Assembly: GCA_002398105.1 (NCBI GenBank)
Contig: DHCD01000108.1
Span: 16,257 to 42,095 of the forward strand
Direction: 5' to 3'
Origin: Syntrophomonas sp. UBA4911
Lineage (GTDB): Bacteria; Bacillota; Syntrophomonadia; Syntrophomonadales; Syntrophomonadaceae
Length of the DNA: 25,839 nucleotides
The notes beneath the pieces are model-generated. The model saw only the letters and a program-made list of their open reading frames with translations, was not told the origin of the DNA and did not search any database. Position numbers and translations under genes: made by a program. Below, piece by piece: positions 13,110-20,752 of the stretch (the first letter of the stretch is position 1; the number at the start of each line of letters is the position of its first letter).

Positions 13110-14249
13110 ATGAAAAGTAATCCGGACAAACCGAGAAGCGTGGAAGAAATAAACGGTATTACCGATATCCAGTATCTGTACGATATCGCCCTGGGCGAAA
13201 CCGATTACAGCATTCAAAGAGCCGCTGTCCAAAAACTGAACGGGATAAAAGATACTGAGTTGATCGGTGTATATGAGTGGCGAAAATGGACCTATGACGA
13301 AAGCGATGAACCGGCGGTGGATGAATACTGGTATGGTTCCGACCGTTATGAGGACTTTCCCAGTGTGCGCAAGAGTGCGGTTGAAGCGTTAACCAACGAG
13401 AGCATACTGAAAAAAATCGTGTGCAAAGATCCTAACCACTACGTACGGATGGCTGCTCTGCAAAAGATCACGGATATCATATTTTTAAACGCATTAAGGA
13501 AGTATGACCGTGTGACTGAATATATGCAAAATGAAGGTGCCGAGCGGCTTTGCGAGGTACTGAATATACCTGCTTTTTCATTGGATGAAGTGATGAGCGA
13601 AGAGTATCTGAACGTATATGACGAGCTTCGCCGGCCGGTGGGAATCATGCCGCGCAGCATCGTTCACCGGGACGGGCTTTGGCACGAAACCTTTCACTGC
13701 TGGTTTATGCAGCGGGAGTGTATTGACGGAAAGGATACGGCATATCTCTGGTTCCAGCAGAGAAGCGCATCTAAAAAGGATTATCCGAACTTGCTTGATA
13801 TCACAGCGGCGGGGCACCTTAGCTATCAGGAAGAACCCGGCGACGGCGTAAGGGAAATCCAAGAAGAACTGGGCCTTGGCGTTGCGTTTGAGGATCTGCG
13901 GCCGCTGGGCATCCGGATCAACATTGGCAGAACGGCGGTACTGACCGACAATGAATTCAACCATGTGTATTTATACGATTGTCCGGACGGCATGGATCGA
14001 ATCCGGTTCAAGGACGGCGAGGTTCAGGGGATTTTGCGCATATCCGCGGAGGACGGTATCAAGTTGTTTTCGGATAAAGAAGAACAAATTACCGCCGCAG
14101 GGTATGTGCGCGTGGGAGATAAGCTGGCCGCCACGAGCCTGCCCGTCGATATCGGTTGCTTTGTTCCGCGGCCTGTCGGCGGCTACTATCTGAAGATGTG
14201 CATTATTGCCGATCTTGCCGCCAAGGGATATCCGTATTTGGCAATATGA
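13110..14249 (+). CDS. HEAT-like repeat and Nudix hydrolase fusion
   Basis: A 379-residue protein. Residues ~10-150 contain HEAT-like helical pairs (SIQRAAVQKLNGIKDTELI, VRKSAVEALTNESILKKIV, VRMAALQKITD). Residues ~170-379 form a Nudix domain of the isopentenyl-diphosphate-isomerase-like subgroup (MPRSIVHRDGLWHETFHCWF, then WFQQRSASK). The Nudix box is G235 to L256 with E241 and the complete REIQEELGL end, so metal binding should be intact, but it is 22 residues long where the classical box has 23. Nudix enzymes cleave nucleoside-diphosphate-linked or other pyrophosphate substrates; the substrate here is unknown. I chose ATG 13110 because GGGAGGGA (13097-13104) precedes it. It is the first gene of the six-gene cassette, behind the strong repeat-rich promoter. 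The HEAT-Nudix fusion is unusual to me. Confidence 0.75.
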   Translation: MKSNPDKPRSVEEINGITDIQYLYDIALGETDYSIQRAAVQKLNGIKDTELIGVYEWRKWTYDESDEPAVDEYWYGSDRYEDFPSVRKSAVEALTNESILKKIVCKDPNHYVRMAALQKITDIIFLNALRKYDRVTEYMQNEGAERLCEVLNIPAFSLDEVMSEEYLNVYDELRRPVGIMPRSIVHRDGLWHETFHCWFMQRECIDGKDTAYLWFQQRSASKKDYPNLLDITAAGHLSYQEEPGDGVREIQEELGLGVAFEDLRPLGIRINIGRTAVLTDNEFNHVYLYDCPDGMDRIRFKDGEVQGILRISAEDGIKLFSDKEEQITAAGYVRVGDKLAATSLPVDIGCFVPRPVGGYYLKMCIIADLAAKGYPYLAI

Positions 14250-14282
14250 CAGCGTAAGCTGTCTATTAAGGGTGGGATGCTT

Positions 14283-15779
14283 ATGAGAAGAAATAGCGAA
14301 AACCTGCGCACTGTGCTGGAGCGTTTTGAAATAAAAAACAAAACGGTCGCGGCCGCGCTGAATCTTCATCCATCCATGATTACACGATGGATGAACCATG
14401 AAAGGCTGCTGGGCGTGAATTCAAAGTATTTGGAACCCTTGGCGGATTATATATTCTCCCGTAAACTCACGGCGGAAGATATGGAGTGGTTCAAGAAAAG
14501 GTTTCATGAATACGGCATTAAGGGAGATTTTTTATCCGTTGCGGAGATGAAGCGCGCGCTCAGGATATGGCTGGTTACGGATCCAAACGACGATATCTCC
14601 GGCTTACTGAATTCCCCCCTTGCCGGGGCCAATCAAAACAGGATTTACAGCGGCGATTATATGGCAATAGCCGGAATAACAGACATTACATTGCGATTAA
14701 GCTCGCTCCTGGCCAAGCTGGAGCAAGGCGCGCTCGTATATATGCGCCTATCGGGTGAAAGCGTGGCGACTTGCGACTCTTTCGTTCATCTTATCAAAAA
14801 CTCAATGGATACCTTTGGTATTCGCTTCAGGATACTGCTGTCATTGTCAAATAAAAATATACAGCCGTCAAAAACGCTCATCACCTATATTACCCAGATC
14901 GTCAATCAGGATATTGAGGTGTCCGTGGCATATGAAGATACGGTTCCTTTTGCGGAGGAGACAATGGTGATTATACCGGGACGCTGCGTAATGACAATCA
15001 CCATACTTGCGGATTCTTCAGCGCCTCCGGCTGCATTGCTGATAAAGGAAAAGACCTATGTCCATGACGCTGGGAGGAATTTTATAGAAACCATCGCCCG
15101 TTCCCAGCCGCTGTTTGATTTGCCGGGCCAAAGCACGAGCCGGCGGTTCCAAAGCATGTCGAAAGAAAGTTATGAGCAGGGCGGAGGATTGTCGATTATA
15201 CGGGACGGGTTCAGCCCGCTGTATATGTCGGCGGGTGGATTTGAGCATTTTCTTGTAGCCCAGGGGTATGAAGGGGAAGTGTTTGAATGGCGGTTAAATG
15301 AGTTCTGTGAACGCAAAGAGGCAATGGACGGTAACCTGAAGTACGGTATGCCGTTACGCGAGCTGATACCCCTGCCGCTGCTGGATGCGGTAGCGGAGAA
15401 GGGAAGCTGCGTGATGTTCGGTGAGGATCTTCTGGAAACAGGGGAAGTGCGGATCAATACAAGCATATGCCTTGAGATGCTGGAGGGATATATGCACTAT
15501 TTAACCGTATTCCCTAATTTCTCAATCCGGGTTACAAACACCTTTCCCTTGGCTTTCAGGCATGCTCATTGCCTGATTAAGGAGGACCGTCATGTGCTGA
15601 TCAAAAGAAGACGGGACGATACGGAATCCTGTCTTATTTCTCAGCAACCGGTGCTGCTGCAAGGTATTTCGGGGTTCTTTGACGATATCTGGGAAGGACT
15701 GAATTATATGAACCGCGGCGGTGAGGCGACATTATATATGCTGAAAAGATATTACGGCGAGATAGGCCGTCATTCATGA
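14283..15779 (+). CDS. Helix-turn-helix (XRE-like) regulator with long unrecognised C-terminal region
   Basis: A 498-residue protein. Residues ~3-55 form a Cro/C1-type HTH (NLRTVLERFEIKNKTVAAAL, then LHPSMITRWMNHERLLGV). The remaining ~440 residues have no motif I can name. Residues ~140-265 alternate hydrophobic strands and helices (GALVYMRLSGESVATCDSFV, RFRILLSLSN, CVMTITILAD), which resembles a sensor or phospholipase-D-like regulator fold only loosely. I chose the second ATG (14283) because GGGTGGG (14270-14276) is well placed for it; ATG 14277 directly abuts the RBS. It lies 33 bases after the HEAT-Nudix gene and overlaps the next start by ATGA, so it is in the operon. Likely role: cassette regulator acting at 12992-13047 (inference). 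Confidence 0.6.
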   Translation: MRRNSENLRTVLERFEIKNKTVAAALNLHPSMITRWMNHERLLGVNSKYLEPLADYIFSRKLTAEDMEWFKKRFHEYGIKGDFLSVAEMKRALRIWLVTDPNDDISGLLNSPLAGANQNRIYSGDYMAIAGITDITLRLSSLLAKLEQGALVYMRLSGESVATCDSFVHLIKNSMDTFGIRFRILLSLSNKNIQPSKTLITYITQIVNQDIEVSVAYEDTVPFAEETMVIIPGRCVMTITILADSSAPPAALLIKEKTYVHDAGRNFIETIARSQPLFDLPGQSTSRRFQSMSKESYEQGGGLSIIRDGFSPLYMSAGGFEHFLVAQGYEGEVFEWRLNEFCERKEAMDGNLKYGMPLRELIPLPLLDAVAEKGSCVMFGEDLLETGEVRINTSICLEMLEGYMHYLTVFPNFSIRVTNTFPLAFRHAHCLIKEDRHVLIKRRRDDTESCLISQQPVLLQGISGFFDDIWEGLNYMNRGGEATLYMLKRYYGEIGRHS

Positions 15780-16033
15780 AACCGCGTATAGACGGCTTTG
15801 GGCGGCGGATCTGTATTTTTATTATTATCGCGTATCTCATCTGTTTGGTATTGACTGCGGCTGCGGCTCAATCGAGTGCGGAGCTCGAAAGGCTCAGGGA
15901 AAAAATGACGGTCACGAGGAGGAAAAATGTAATTTTTATCCCTTCCTTTTTTCCGCAGGATATTTTTACTGAGGGCACCGCGGTGTTTGACCACGAATAT
16001 GTGATTATAGATGAAAACAACGACAGGGAGTGA
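15776..16033 (+). CDS. Small membrane-anchored or exported protein
   Basis: 85 residues. A basic start (MKPRIDGFGRR) is followed by a hydrophobic stretch at residues ~12-31 (ICIFIIIAYLICLVLTAAAA). This could be a signal peptide with cleavage near AAA-AQS or a single membrane anchor. The remaining ~55 residues are polar, with a short charged helix (SSAELERLREKM), and no cysteines. The start overlaps the preceding stop (ATGA at 15776), indicating translational coupling. No family recognised. In the cassette it is the only protein predicted to reach the membrane or cell surface. Confidence 0.6.
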   Translation: MKPRIDGFGRRICIFIIIAYLICLVLTAAAAQSSAELERLREKMTVTRRKNVIFIPSFFPQDIFTEGTAVFDHEYVIIDENNDRE

Positions 16034-16038
16034 TGAAA

Positions 16039-16536
16039 ATGGCGCTATGGGATCGTATCAAAAAAAAACGCGAAGAGCTATGGCTTACCCGGGCGTTGAA
16101 GCTGAATAGCGTACAGGAACAAATATGGGCAATCAAAAAAATCAATAATCCCGATAAACTATTGTATATTGCCCACCAGCTTGATTACTTTGTTACCGTT
16201 GACGCCGCCTTGAATAGAGTAAACGACCAGCGCTTACTGGCGGAATTTGCACAAAGCAGCACCATAAAATGGAAAAAAATAGCGGCGGTTCGAAGAATCA
16301 GCAATCAAGGTTTGCTCGGCAGGATCGCGTCAATTGAGTCGGATACTGATATATTGACAGCCATACAGTGCCAATGCACAGGCCATCATTTTGTCGGTTG
16401 TATCTGCGGCCGCTGCGGATTTGAACAGCATGATTGGGTTGAAACGCGTCATTACGATGAGAAGGATGATGGCGGCGTAATCCTGCTGAGCAGCTGGACT
16501 GAAACCGTCTGTGCCAAGTGCGGCAAGAGCCGGTGA
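16039..16536 (+). CDS. HEAT-like protein with C-terminal zinc ribbon
   Basis: 165 residues. Residues ~20-115 show short helical repeats similar to those at the N-terminus of the Nudix fusion (TVDAALNRVNDQRLLAEFA, KIAAVRRISNQGLLGRIA). The C-terminus holds a Cys/His cluster (QCQCTGHHF, then CICGRCGFEQHDW and CAKCGKSR) typical of a zinc ribbon that ends proteins of this kind. GTG 16030 and ATG 16033 are possible starts, but GGGAG (16026-16030) is correctly spaced only for ATG 16039. The previous gene stops at 16033, so spacing is 5 bases. No enzyme motif is visible; a protein- or nucleic-acid-binding role is the most one can infer. Confidence 0.6.
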   Translation: MALWDRIKKKREELWLTRALKLNSVQEQIWAIKKINNPDKLLYIAHQLDYFVTVDAALNRVNDQRLLAEFAQSSTIKWKKIAAVRRISNQGLLGRIASIESDTDILTAIQCQCTGHHFVGCICGRCGFEQHDWVETRHYDEKDDGGVILLSSWTETVCAKCGKSR

Positions 16537-16558
16537 TATAAAAATGGAGGCTGTACGG

Positions 16559-17701
16559 ATGAGCACAATCGAAAACGTTACTGTAAAATGCGCCTTCTGC
16601 GGGAAAAACAGCGAGCAGGCTAAAATGATGTCGGTAAGTGCTTTTGATGAACCGGATCTTGATTTCCGGCCATCGGAGATGCTGCGTTCAACGATGGGGC
16701 TGTGGCTGATGGAATGTCCGCATTGCGGATATGTCGCGGATGATATACGTAAAAGGCCGCATATGAAAAAAGAAACGCTGCTGCGGATATATGGCGGGGC
16801 AGATGCCGATCTGCCCGTAATTGCGCTGATCTTTCAAAAACGCGCGCTGTATTGCGAGCATACAAAAGACACGTCCGGTGCGATCCGCGCGTATCTTTGC
16901 GCGGCGTGGGCCTGTGACGATGAAGAAGATCATACTCACGCGAAAATGCTTCGGATTAAGTGTCTGGAGCTGACCCAATGCTATTTAAAACGTTGCTGGT
17001 GTAGAAAATGGCGCAGGTACACCCAATTAGCGGCGGATTTGCTGAGGCGTACGGAGAATATAGAGACGCTGAGGAAAATGGATACCAACGACAAACGCCT
17101 GGATTACGCCACGCGCGAGTTGCTGCTGTTCCAAAAGGGGCTCGCGGAGAAAGGTGATTTTTCAGCCCACAGCAGGATTGAAGTCGATTTGAACCCCTAC
17201 GATGATTTTTTTGAAAAGCGGATAAGCACGAAAACAGACCATTGGCTTTGTAGCGAAGAATACTTAAAACAAGCGGTATCGGTTAATGATGATATCCGGG
17301 AAAAGGCGCTTGAAGCGCTGGACGCATTGCGCCCGCGCGAGCTCAACCTGCCGTATCATGAATTTGACGGGGCATTGCTTTTGCACCGGGGGATTCCGCC
17401 AGACGAGGAGCATCCGTATAGAACAAGGGACCTGGCTAAAGCCGTAAACCAGGAATTCCTCAATGTGCTTGAAACCTTCGTTGTGCCGGGCAATTCAATC
17501 CGGGAGGCGGTTACGCAGCAAAGCAAGGTCTGTATGACGATGCTGTACCAACTGTACACAAGCCCTTATCTTGCCGACAATTGGAAGGATTACGCCGACG
17601 CGCGGCAGAGGCTATATTTAATGCGGGTGGATGATCCGTTTTCAGATGACAGTTATCTTATCGGGTTGGTTGAACCGAGAGCAAGCAAAACTGCTCCTTA
17701 A
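16559..17701 (+). CDS. Zinc-ribbon protein with helical-repeat body, function unknown
   Basis: 380 residues. The N-terminus has a split zinc site, C11-x2-C14 (CAFCG) and C53-x2-C56 (ECPHCGY), reminiscent of DUF2225-type zinc proteins. Residues ~85-210 are helical and look TPR-like (IALIFQKRALYCEHTKDTSG, AIRAYLCAAWACDDEED). Residues ~235-265 resemble the HEAT-like units of the other cassette proteins (YLKQAVSVNDDIREKALEAL). GGAGG (16546-16550) sits 8 bases before ATG 16559, so I reject the longer reading from 16511, which would overlap the previous gene by 26 bases. Cytosolic, with no signal peptide. Probably a scaffold or regulator; no catalytic motif is seen. Confidence 0.6.
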   Translation: MSTIENVTVKCAFCGKNSEQAKMMSVSAFDEPDLDFRPSEMLRSTMGLWLMECPHCGYVADDIRKRPHMKKETLLRIYGGADADLPVIALIFQKRALYCEHTKDTSGAIRAYLCAAWACDDEEDHTHAKMLRIKCLELTQCYLKRCWCRKWRRYTQLAADLLRRTENIETLRKMDTNDKRLDYATRELLLFQKGLAEKGDFSAHSRIEVDLNPYDDFFEKRISTKTDHWLCSEEYLKQAVSVNDDIREKALEALDALRPRELNLPYHEFDGALLLHRGIPPDEEHPYRTRDLAKAVNQEFLNVLETFVVPGNSIREAVTQQSKVCMTMLYQLYTSPYLADNWKDYADARQRLYLMRVDDPFSDDSYLIGLVEPRASKTAP

Positions 17702-17738
17702 GTACACTTTGAATATAAAAAGGGAGTTGTTTTTTTAT

Positions 17739-17978
17739 ATGGTTTTTAAAAACGGGGATTACAGAAAAGGAAAATATATAGGCCAGCGGGATACCGGCGG
17801 AAGGTTCTATCGAAGCCCCAGCCTTTTTTGGGATAAATACCAATGCCTGAATTATCCTGAACGATGCGGCTGCTGTATGAGACGGAACGAAAAATGTGCC
17901 GACAGCGGATATTATGAGATGTGCTACCAAAAAGGCAATGACGGTGGATATGAGCATTTTTACGAGGAAGGGATATGA
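17739..17978 (+). CDS. Small Cys-rich protein, end of the cassette
   Basis: 79 residues starting at ATG 17739 after GGGAG (17722-17726, 12 bases away). Many aromatic and basic residues and a cluster of six cysteines (YQCLNYPERCGCC, EKCADSGYYEMCYQ) suggest a small metal-binding or disulfide protein. The frame continues upstream to 17631 within the preceding gene, but that part is not credible. Same strand, 37 bases after the zinc-ribbon gene. No family recognised. No clear terminator follows; ATTCTTG/CAAGAAT (near 17994 and 18020) is an inverted repeat without a T-run. Confidence 0.4.
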   Translation: MVFKNGDYRKGKYIGQRDTGGRFYRSPSLFWDKYQCLNYPERCGCCMRRNEKCADSGYYEMCYQKGNDGGYEHFYEEGI

Positions 17979-18132
17979 CCAGGCATCAATAGATTCTTGT
18001 ATGATATTGCTCTTTACCGCAAGAATAAATTTATAGGTTAATTAAAAGGAACTGATATGACTGAGTAAGGTACCGAATCCGGTCAGCTTTAATCTGTGCT
18101 AAACTAAAAATGAAATGAGTGAGGCCAATAAG

Positions 18133-18822
18133 ATGATAAGCAAAGAACGATACCGCATATATCTGGTTGAGGACGACGCCATGCTGGCTGAAGAAATCTC
18201 CAAGCTGCTGGTGAAGTGGGGGTACGAAGTCCGGAGAGCGGAAATGTTTGACGACATCCTGGATGAGTTTCTGGCCGCAGAGCCGCAGGTTGTTTTGATG
18301 GACGTCAATATTCCCCGCTTTGACGGCTTTCATTGGTGTAAGAAAATCAGAGAAATTTCCGCGGTCCCCATCATTTATATTTCCTCCCGGGACAGCAGTA
18401 TGGACGTCATAATGGGAATGAACAACGGCGGTGACGACTACCTGACCAAGCCCTTTGACAATGCCGTCCTGGTAGCCAAGCTTCAGGCGGTCGTCCGCCG
18501 GGCCTATGAATATAGTTTTCAGGAGTCCCGTGTTCTTCGCTGCCGGGGACTTACCGTTCATCTGGAGGAAGCGACGGCGGAGTATGATAACCAGAAATGC
18601 GAGCTGACCAAAAACGAACTGAAGATTTTAAGACTGCTCATGGAGAATCAGGGGAAAATAGTCACGCGGGAAGCCTTGATGAGGAGTCTATGGGACGATG
18701 AAATCTATGTCAATGAAAATACCCTGACGGTTAATGTCAATCGGGTCAGGCTTAAGCTGGAGGAGCTGGGACTGCAGTCGTTTATCACCACCAAAAAGGG
18801 AATGGGGTATGCGGTTTTATGA
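18133..18822 (+). CDS. BceR-type response regulator (OmpR family)
   Basis: 229 residues: receiver domain (~8-120) with the acidic pair in LVEDD, phosphoacceptor Asp57 (VLMDVNIP) and Lys in LTKPFD, then a winged-helix DNA-binding domain (~130-228, ELTKNELKILRLLMENQG, NTLTVNVNRVRLKLE). I chose ATG 18133 because GAGG (18121-18124) precedes it by 8 bases, rather than ATG 18115, which has none. The stop overlaps the kinase start (ATGA at 18819). The context, with a kinase lacking an extracellular sensor and a BceAB-type transporter, places it in the family that responds to peptide antibiotics such as bacitracin. Probable target: the palindrome at 19864-19879 in front of the transporter genes. Confidence 0.9.
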   Translation: MISKERYRIYLVEDDAMLAEEISKLLVKWGYEVRRAEMFDDILDEFLAAEPQVVLMDVNIPRFDGFHWCKKIREISAVPIIYISSRDSSMDVIMGMNNGGDDYLTKPFDNAVLVAKLQAVVRRAYEYSFQESRVLRCRGLTVHLEEATAEYDNQKCELTKNELKILRLLMENQGKIVTREALMRSLWDDEIYVNENTLTVNVNRVRLKLEELGLQSFITTKKGMGYAVL

Positions 18823-19862
18823 AGACGACAGCCTATATCAAGGGGCAATGGGAATGGATCGCCAGTCAGGCGGGGATTATTATCCTGATCAATCTGATTT
18901 TATTGACCAGCACTCCTCTGGACCAAACTCTGGGGGAGATTTTTTATCTGGATTTACTGATAATATTTGTAGCTGCTGCGGGGTATTATTTTCACTATCG
19001 GCGGCTGAATGCAGCCTATAGGAAAATCAGGCGGACAATGGCCGAGGGCCGGGAGATCGACTGGCTCTTCCGTGAGCCTTCAGCCTCAGCCGGGAATAGT
19101 GTCCCGGGAATCAGTCTGATGAAAGAACTGCTGGAATATAAGAATAACGGCTTCAGCCGGAAAGAAAGCGATTATCGACAGAAAATGAACGATCTGAAAG
19201 ATTATCTGACCCAGACCGTCCATGACTTGAAAGTGAACCTTTCCGTCTGTGAGATGGCGGTGAACCGGTTGGAAAATGAAACGGATATCGCCAACAAATT
19301 GCTATTTCAGGTTGAACAGATGAAATTCCGGATTAATCAAGCCTTATCCATCACCAGAGCCAATCATTACAGCGAGGATATCATTTCCGAAAATGTCGAC
19401 CTGGAACAGGTCGTTAAAGAGGCGATCAGTGATAACGCCGAATTTTTTATAACCAAGGGTATCAGTATTCAGAGCAAGGTCAGGCCGTATCATTTTATCA
19501 GCGATAAAAAATGGATTCATTACATCGTCTCGCAAATCCTCAACAACAGCAGCAAGTACACAGGAGAAAACGGCGAATTAGCGGTCAGCGGGCAGGAAGA
19601 CGAATGGGGATACAATCTGCATCTGCGAGACAACGGCATGGGCATTCCCCCGGAGGAACTCGGCCGGGTCTTTGATAAAGGATTCACCGGCAGCAACGGC
19701 AGAAGCAGCACTAAGTCCACCGGAATGGGCCTGTACTACGCCAAAGAAATGGCCGCCACCCTGGGAATCGGTCTGGAAGTACGGAGCGAGCAAGGGGTTT
19801 ATACCGAATTCGTTTTATCCTTTTATAAACTGTCCGATTATATGCAGCGCCAGCGCAGCTAA
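18819..19862 (+). CDS. BceS-type intramembrane-sensing histidine kinase
   Basis: 347 residues. Two membrane helices (about residues 15-33 and 42-60) are joined by a very short outside loop, the hallmark of intramembrane-sensing kinases that receive their signal from a BceAB-type transporter. The dimerisation/phosphoacceptor region has His135 in TVHDLKVNLSV. The ATPase domain shows N-box NNSSKYTG, DNGMGIPPEE and STGMGLYYAKEMA. Its start overlaps the response regulator stop. It presumably senses transporter activity on a cell-wall-active peptide; the ligand is unknown. Confidence 0.9.
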   Translation: MKTTAYIKGQWEWIASQAGIIILINLILLTSTPLDQTLGEIFYLDLLIIFVAAAGYYFHYRRLNAAYRKIRRTMAEGREIDWLFREPSASAGNSVPGISLMKELLEYKNNGFSRKESDYRQKMNDLKDYLTQTVHDLKVNLSVCEMAVNRLENETDIANKLLFQVEQMKFRINQALSITRANHYSEDIISENVDLEQVVKEAISDNAEFFITKGISIQSKVRPYHFISDKKWIHYIVSQILNNSSKYTGENGELAVSGQEDEWGYNLHLRDNGMGIPPEELGRVFDKGFTGSNGRSSTKSTGMGLYYAKEMAATLGIGLEVRSEQGVYTEFVLSFYKLSDYMQRQRS

Positions 19863-19863
19863 A

Positions 19864-19879
19864 GTGACCAAAAAGTCAC
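19864..19879. promoter_or_regulatory. Palindrome GTGAC-N6-GTCAC before the ABC genes
   Basis: Perfect 5-bp arms (19864-19868, 19875-19879) separated by CAAAAA, starting one base after the kinase stop codon and about 31 bases upstream of the putative -35. Bce-type response regulators normally activate the transporter operon from an inverted repeat just upstream of its promoter. Assignment to the adjacent regulator is inference; this spacing is in the right range. Confidence 0.5.
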
Positions 19880-19909
19880 ATTCTACTTCCGAAATGTCAT
19901 TGCCAGCGA

Positions 19910-19938
19910 TGGAACCGGAGCAGAAGGAATCCTACAAT
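19910..19938 (+). promoter_or_regulatory. Putative promoter of the ABC transporter operon
   Basis: TGGAAC (19910-19915) and TACAAT (19933-19938) are 17 bases apart. The -10 is good and the -35 poor, as expected for a promoter that needs an activator. It lies between the palindrome and the ATPase gene, so the transporter can be induced separately from the two-component genes. Confidence 0.45.
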
Positions 19939-19987
19939 AAAAGCAAATGTTAAGCGCAAAGCATGGCAACGACAAGGAGGAAATTTT

Positions 19988-20752
19988 ATGACGGCGATCA
20001 TTGAGGTAAAGAATCTGACCAGGCTTTACGGTGAGCAGGGCGTTGTCTGCCGGGCCCTGCATGAGGTCAGTTTTGAAATTGAAGCGGGGGCGTTTGTGGC
20101 GGTCATGGGCCCGTCCGGTTCCGGGAAAACGACCTTGCTGAATATTATCTCCACCATTGACATGCCCACTCAAGGCCGGGTCGTCATTGACGGCAGAGAG
20201 ACCGCAGCTTTTAAGGAAAAGGAACTGGCCTTGTTTCGGCGGGAGGTCATCGGTTTTGTCTTTCAGGAATTCAATTTACTGGATAATATGACCATCCGGG
20301 ATAATATTGCCTTGCCCCTCACCTTGAATAATATAAAAGCGGAAACAATCCTGCGCAGGGTCCAGGAGCTAACCGTGCTGTTCGGCATCGACAGCCAGTT
20401 GAACAAATATCCTTACCAGCTTTCCGGCGGACAAAGGCAAAGAGCGGCAGTCTGCCGGGCTCTGGTCAACGAGCCCAAAATACTGTTTGCCGACGAGCCT
20501 ACCGGCGCCCTGGATTCCAAAGCGGCGTCCGAGCTTTTGGCCTGTTTCCGCAATGTCAGAAACCGGTACGGAACCACGGTGGTAATGGTAACCCATGATG
20601 CGTCCGCCGCCAGTTACTGCGACCGGGTAATGTTTTTAAAAGACGGGATGATCAGCGGTAAATTGGAGACCAACGGCAACGCCGAAGAGTTCTTCAAAAA
20701 GATTCTCAATATGGTGGCCTTGTTGGGGGGTGAGAGGAATGAACGCCTTTAA
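19988..20752 (+). CDS. BceA-type ABC transporter ATP-binding protein
   Basis: 254 residues with all ABC motifs: Walker A GPSGSGKTT at 41-49, Q-loop in FVFQEFNLLD, signature LSGGQRQR from residue 145, Walker B ILFADEPTGALD with D169/E170, and the switch His in MVTHDASAA. The length and FNLLDNMTIRDNI region are typical of the MacB/LolD/BceA group. It powers the BceB-type permease encoded next; such pairs free lipid II-cycle intermediates from peptide antibiotics and signal to the kinase. The RBS AAGGAGGAAA is near ideal. The stop overlaps the permease start. Confidence 0.93.
   Translation: MTAIIEVKNLTRLYGEQGVVCRALHEVSFEIEAGAFVAVMGPSGSGKTTLLNIISTIDMPTQGRVVIDGRETAAFKEKELALFRREVIGFVFQEFNLLDNMTIRDNIALPLTLNNIKAETILRRVQELTVLFGIDSQLNKYPYQLSGGQRQRAAVCRALVNEPKILFADEPTGALDSKAASELLACFRNVRNRYGTTVVMVTHDASAASYCDRVMFLKDGMISGKLETNGNAEEFFKKILNMVALLGGERNERL

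Noticed and set aside
16511..16558. Extended N-terminus of the zinc-ribbon protein
   Set aside because: It would overlap the previous gene's end; GGAGG with 8-base spacing supports ATG 16559.
17994..18027. Terminator after the Cys-rich gene
   Set aside because: ATTCTTG/CAAGAAT forms a 7-bp stem, but it has a long loop, low GC and no T-run; too weak to call.
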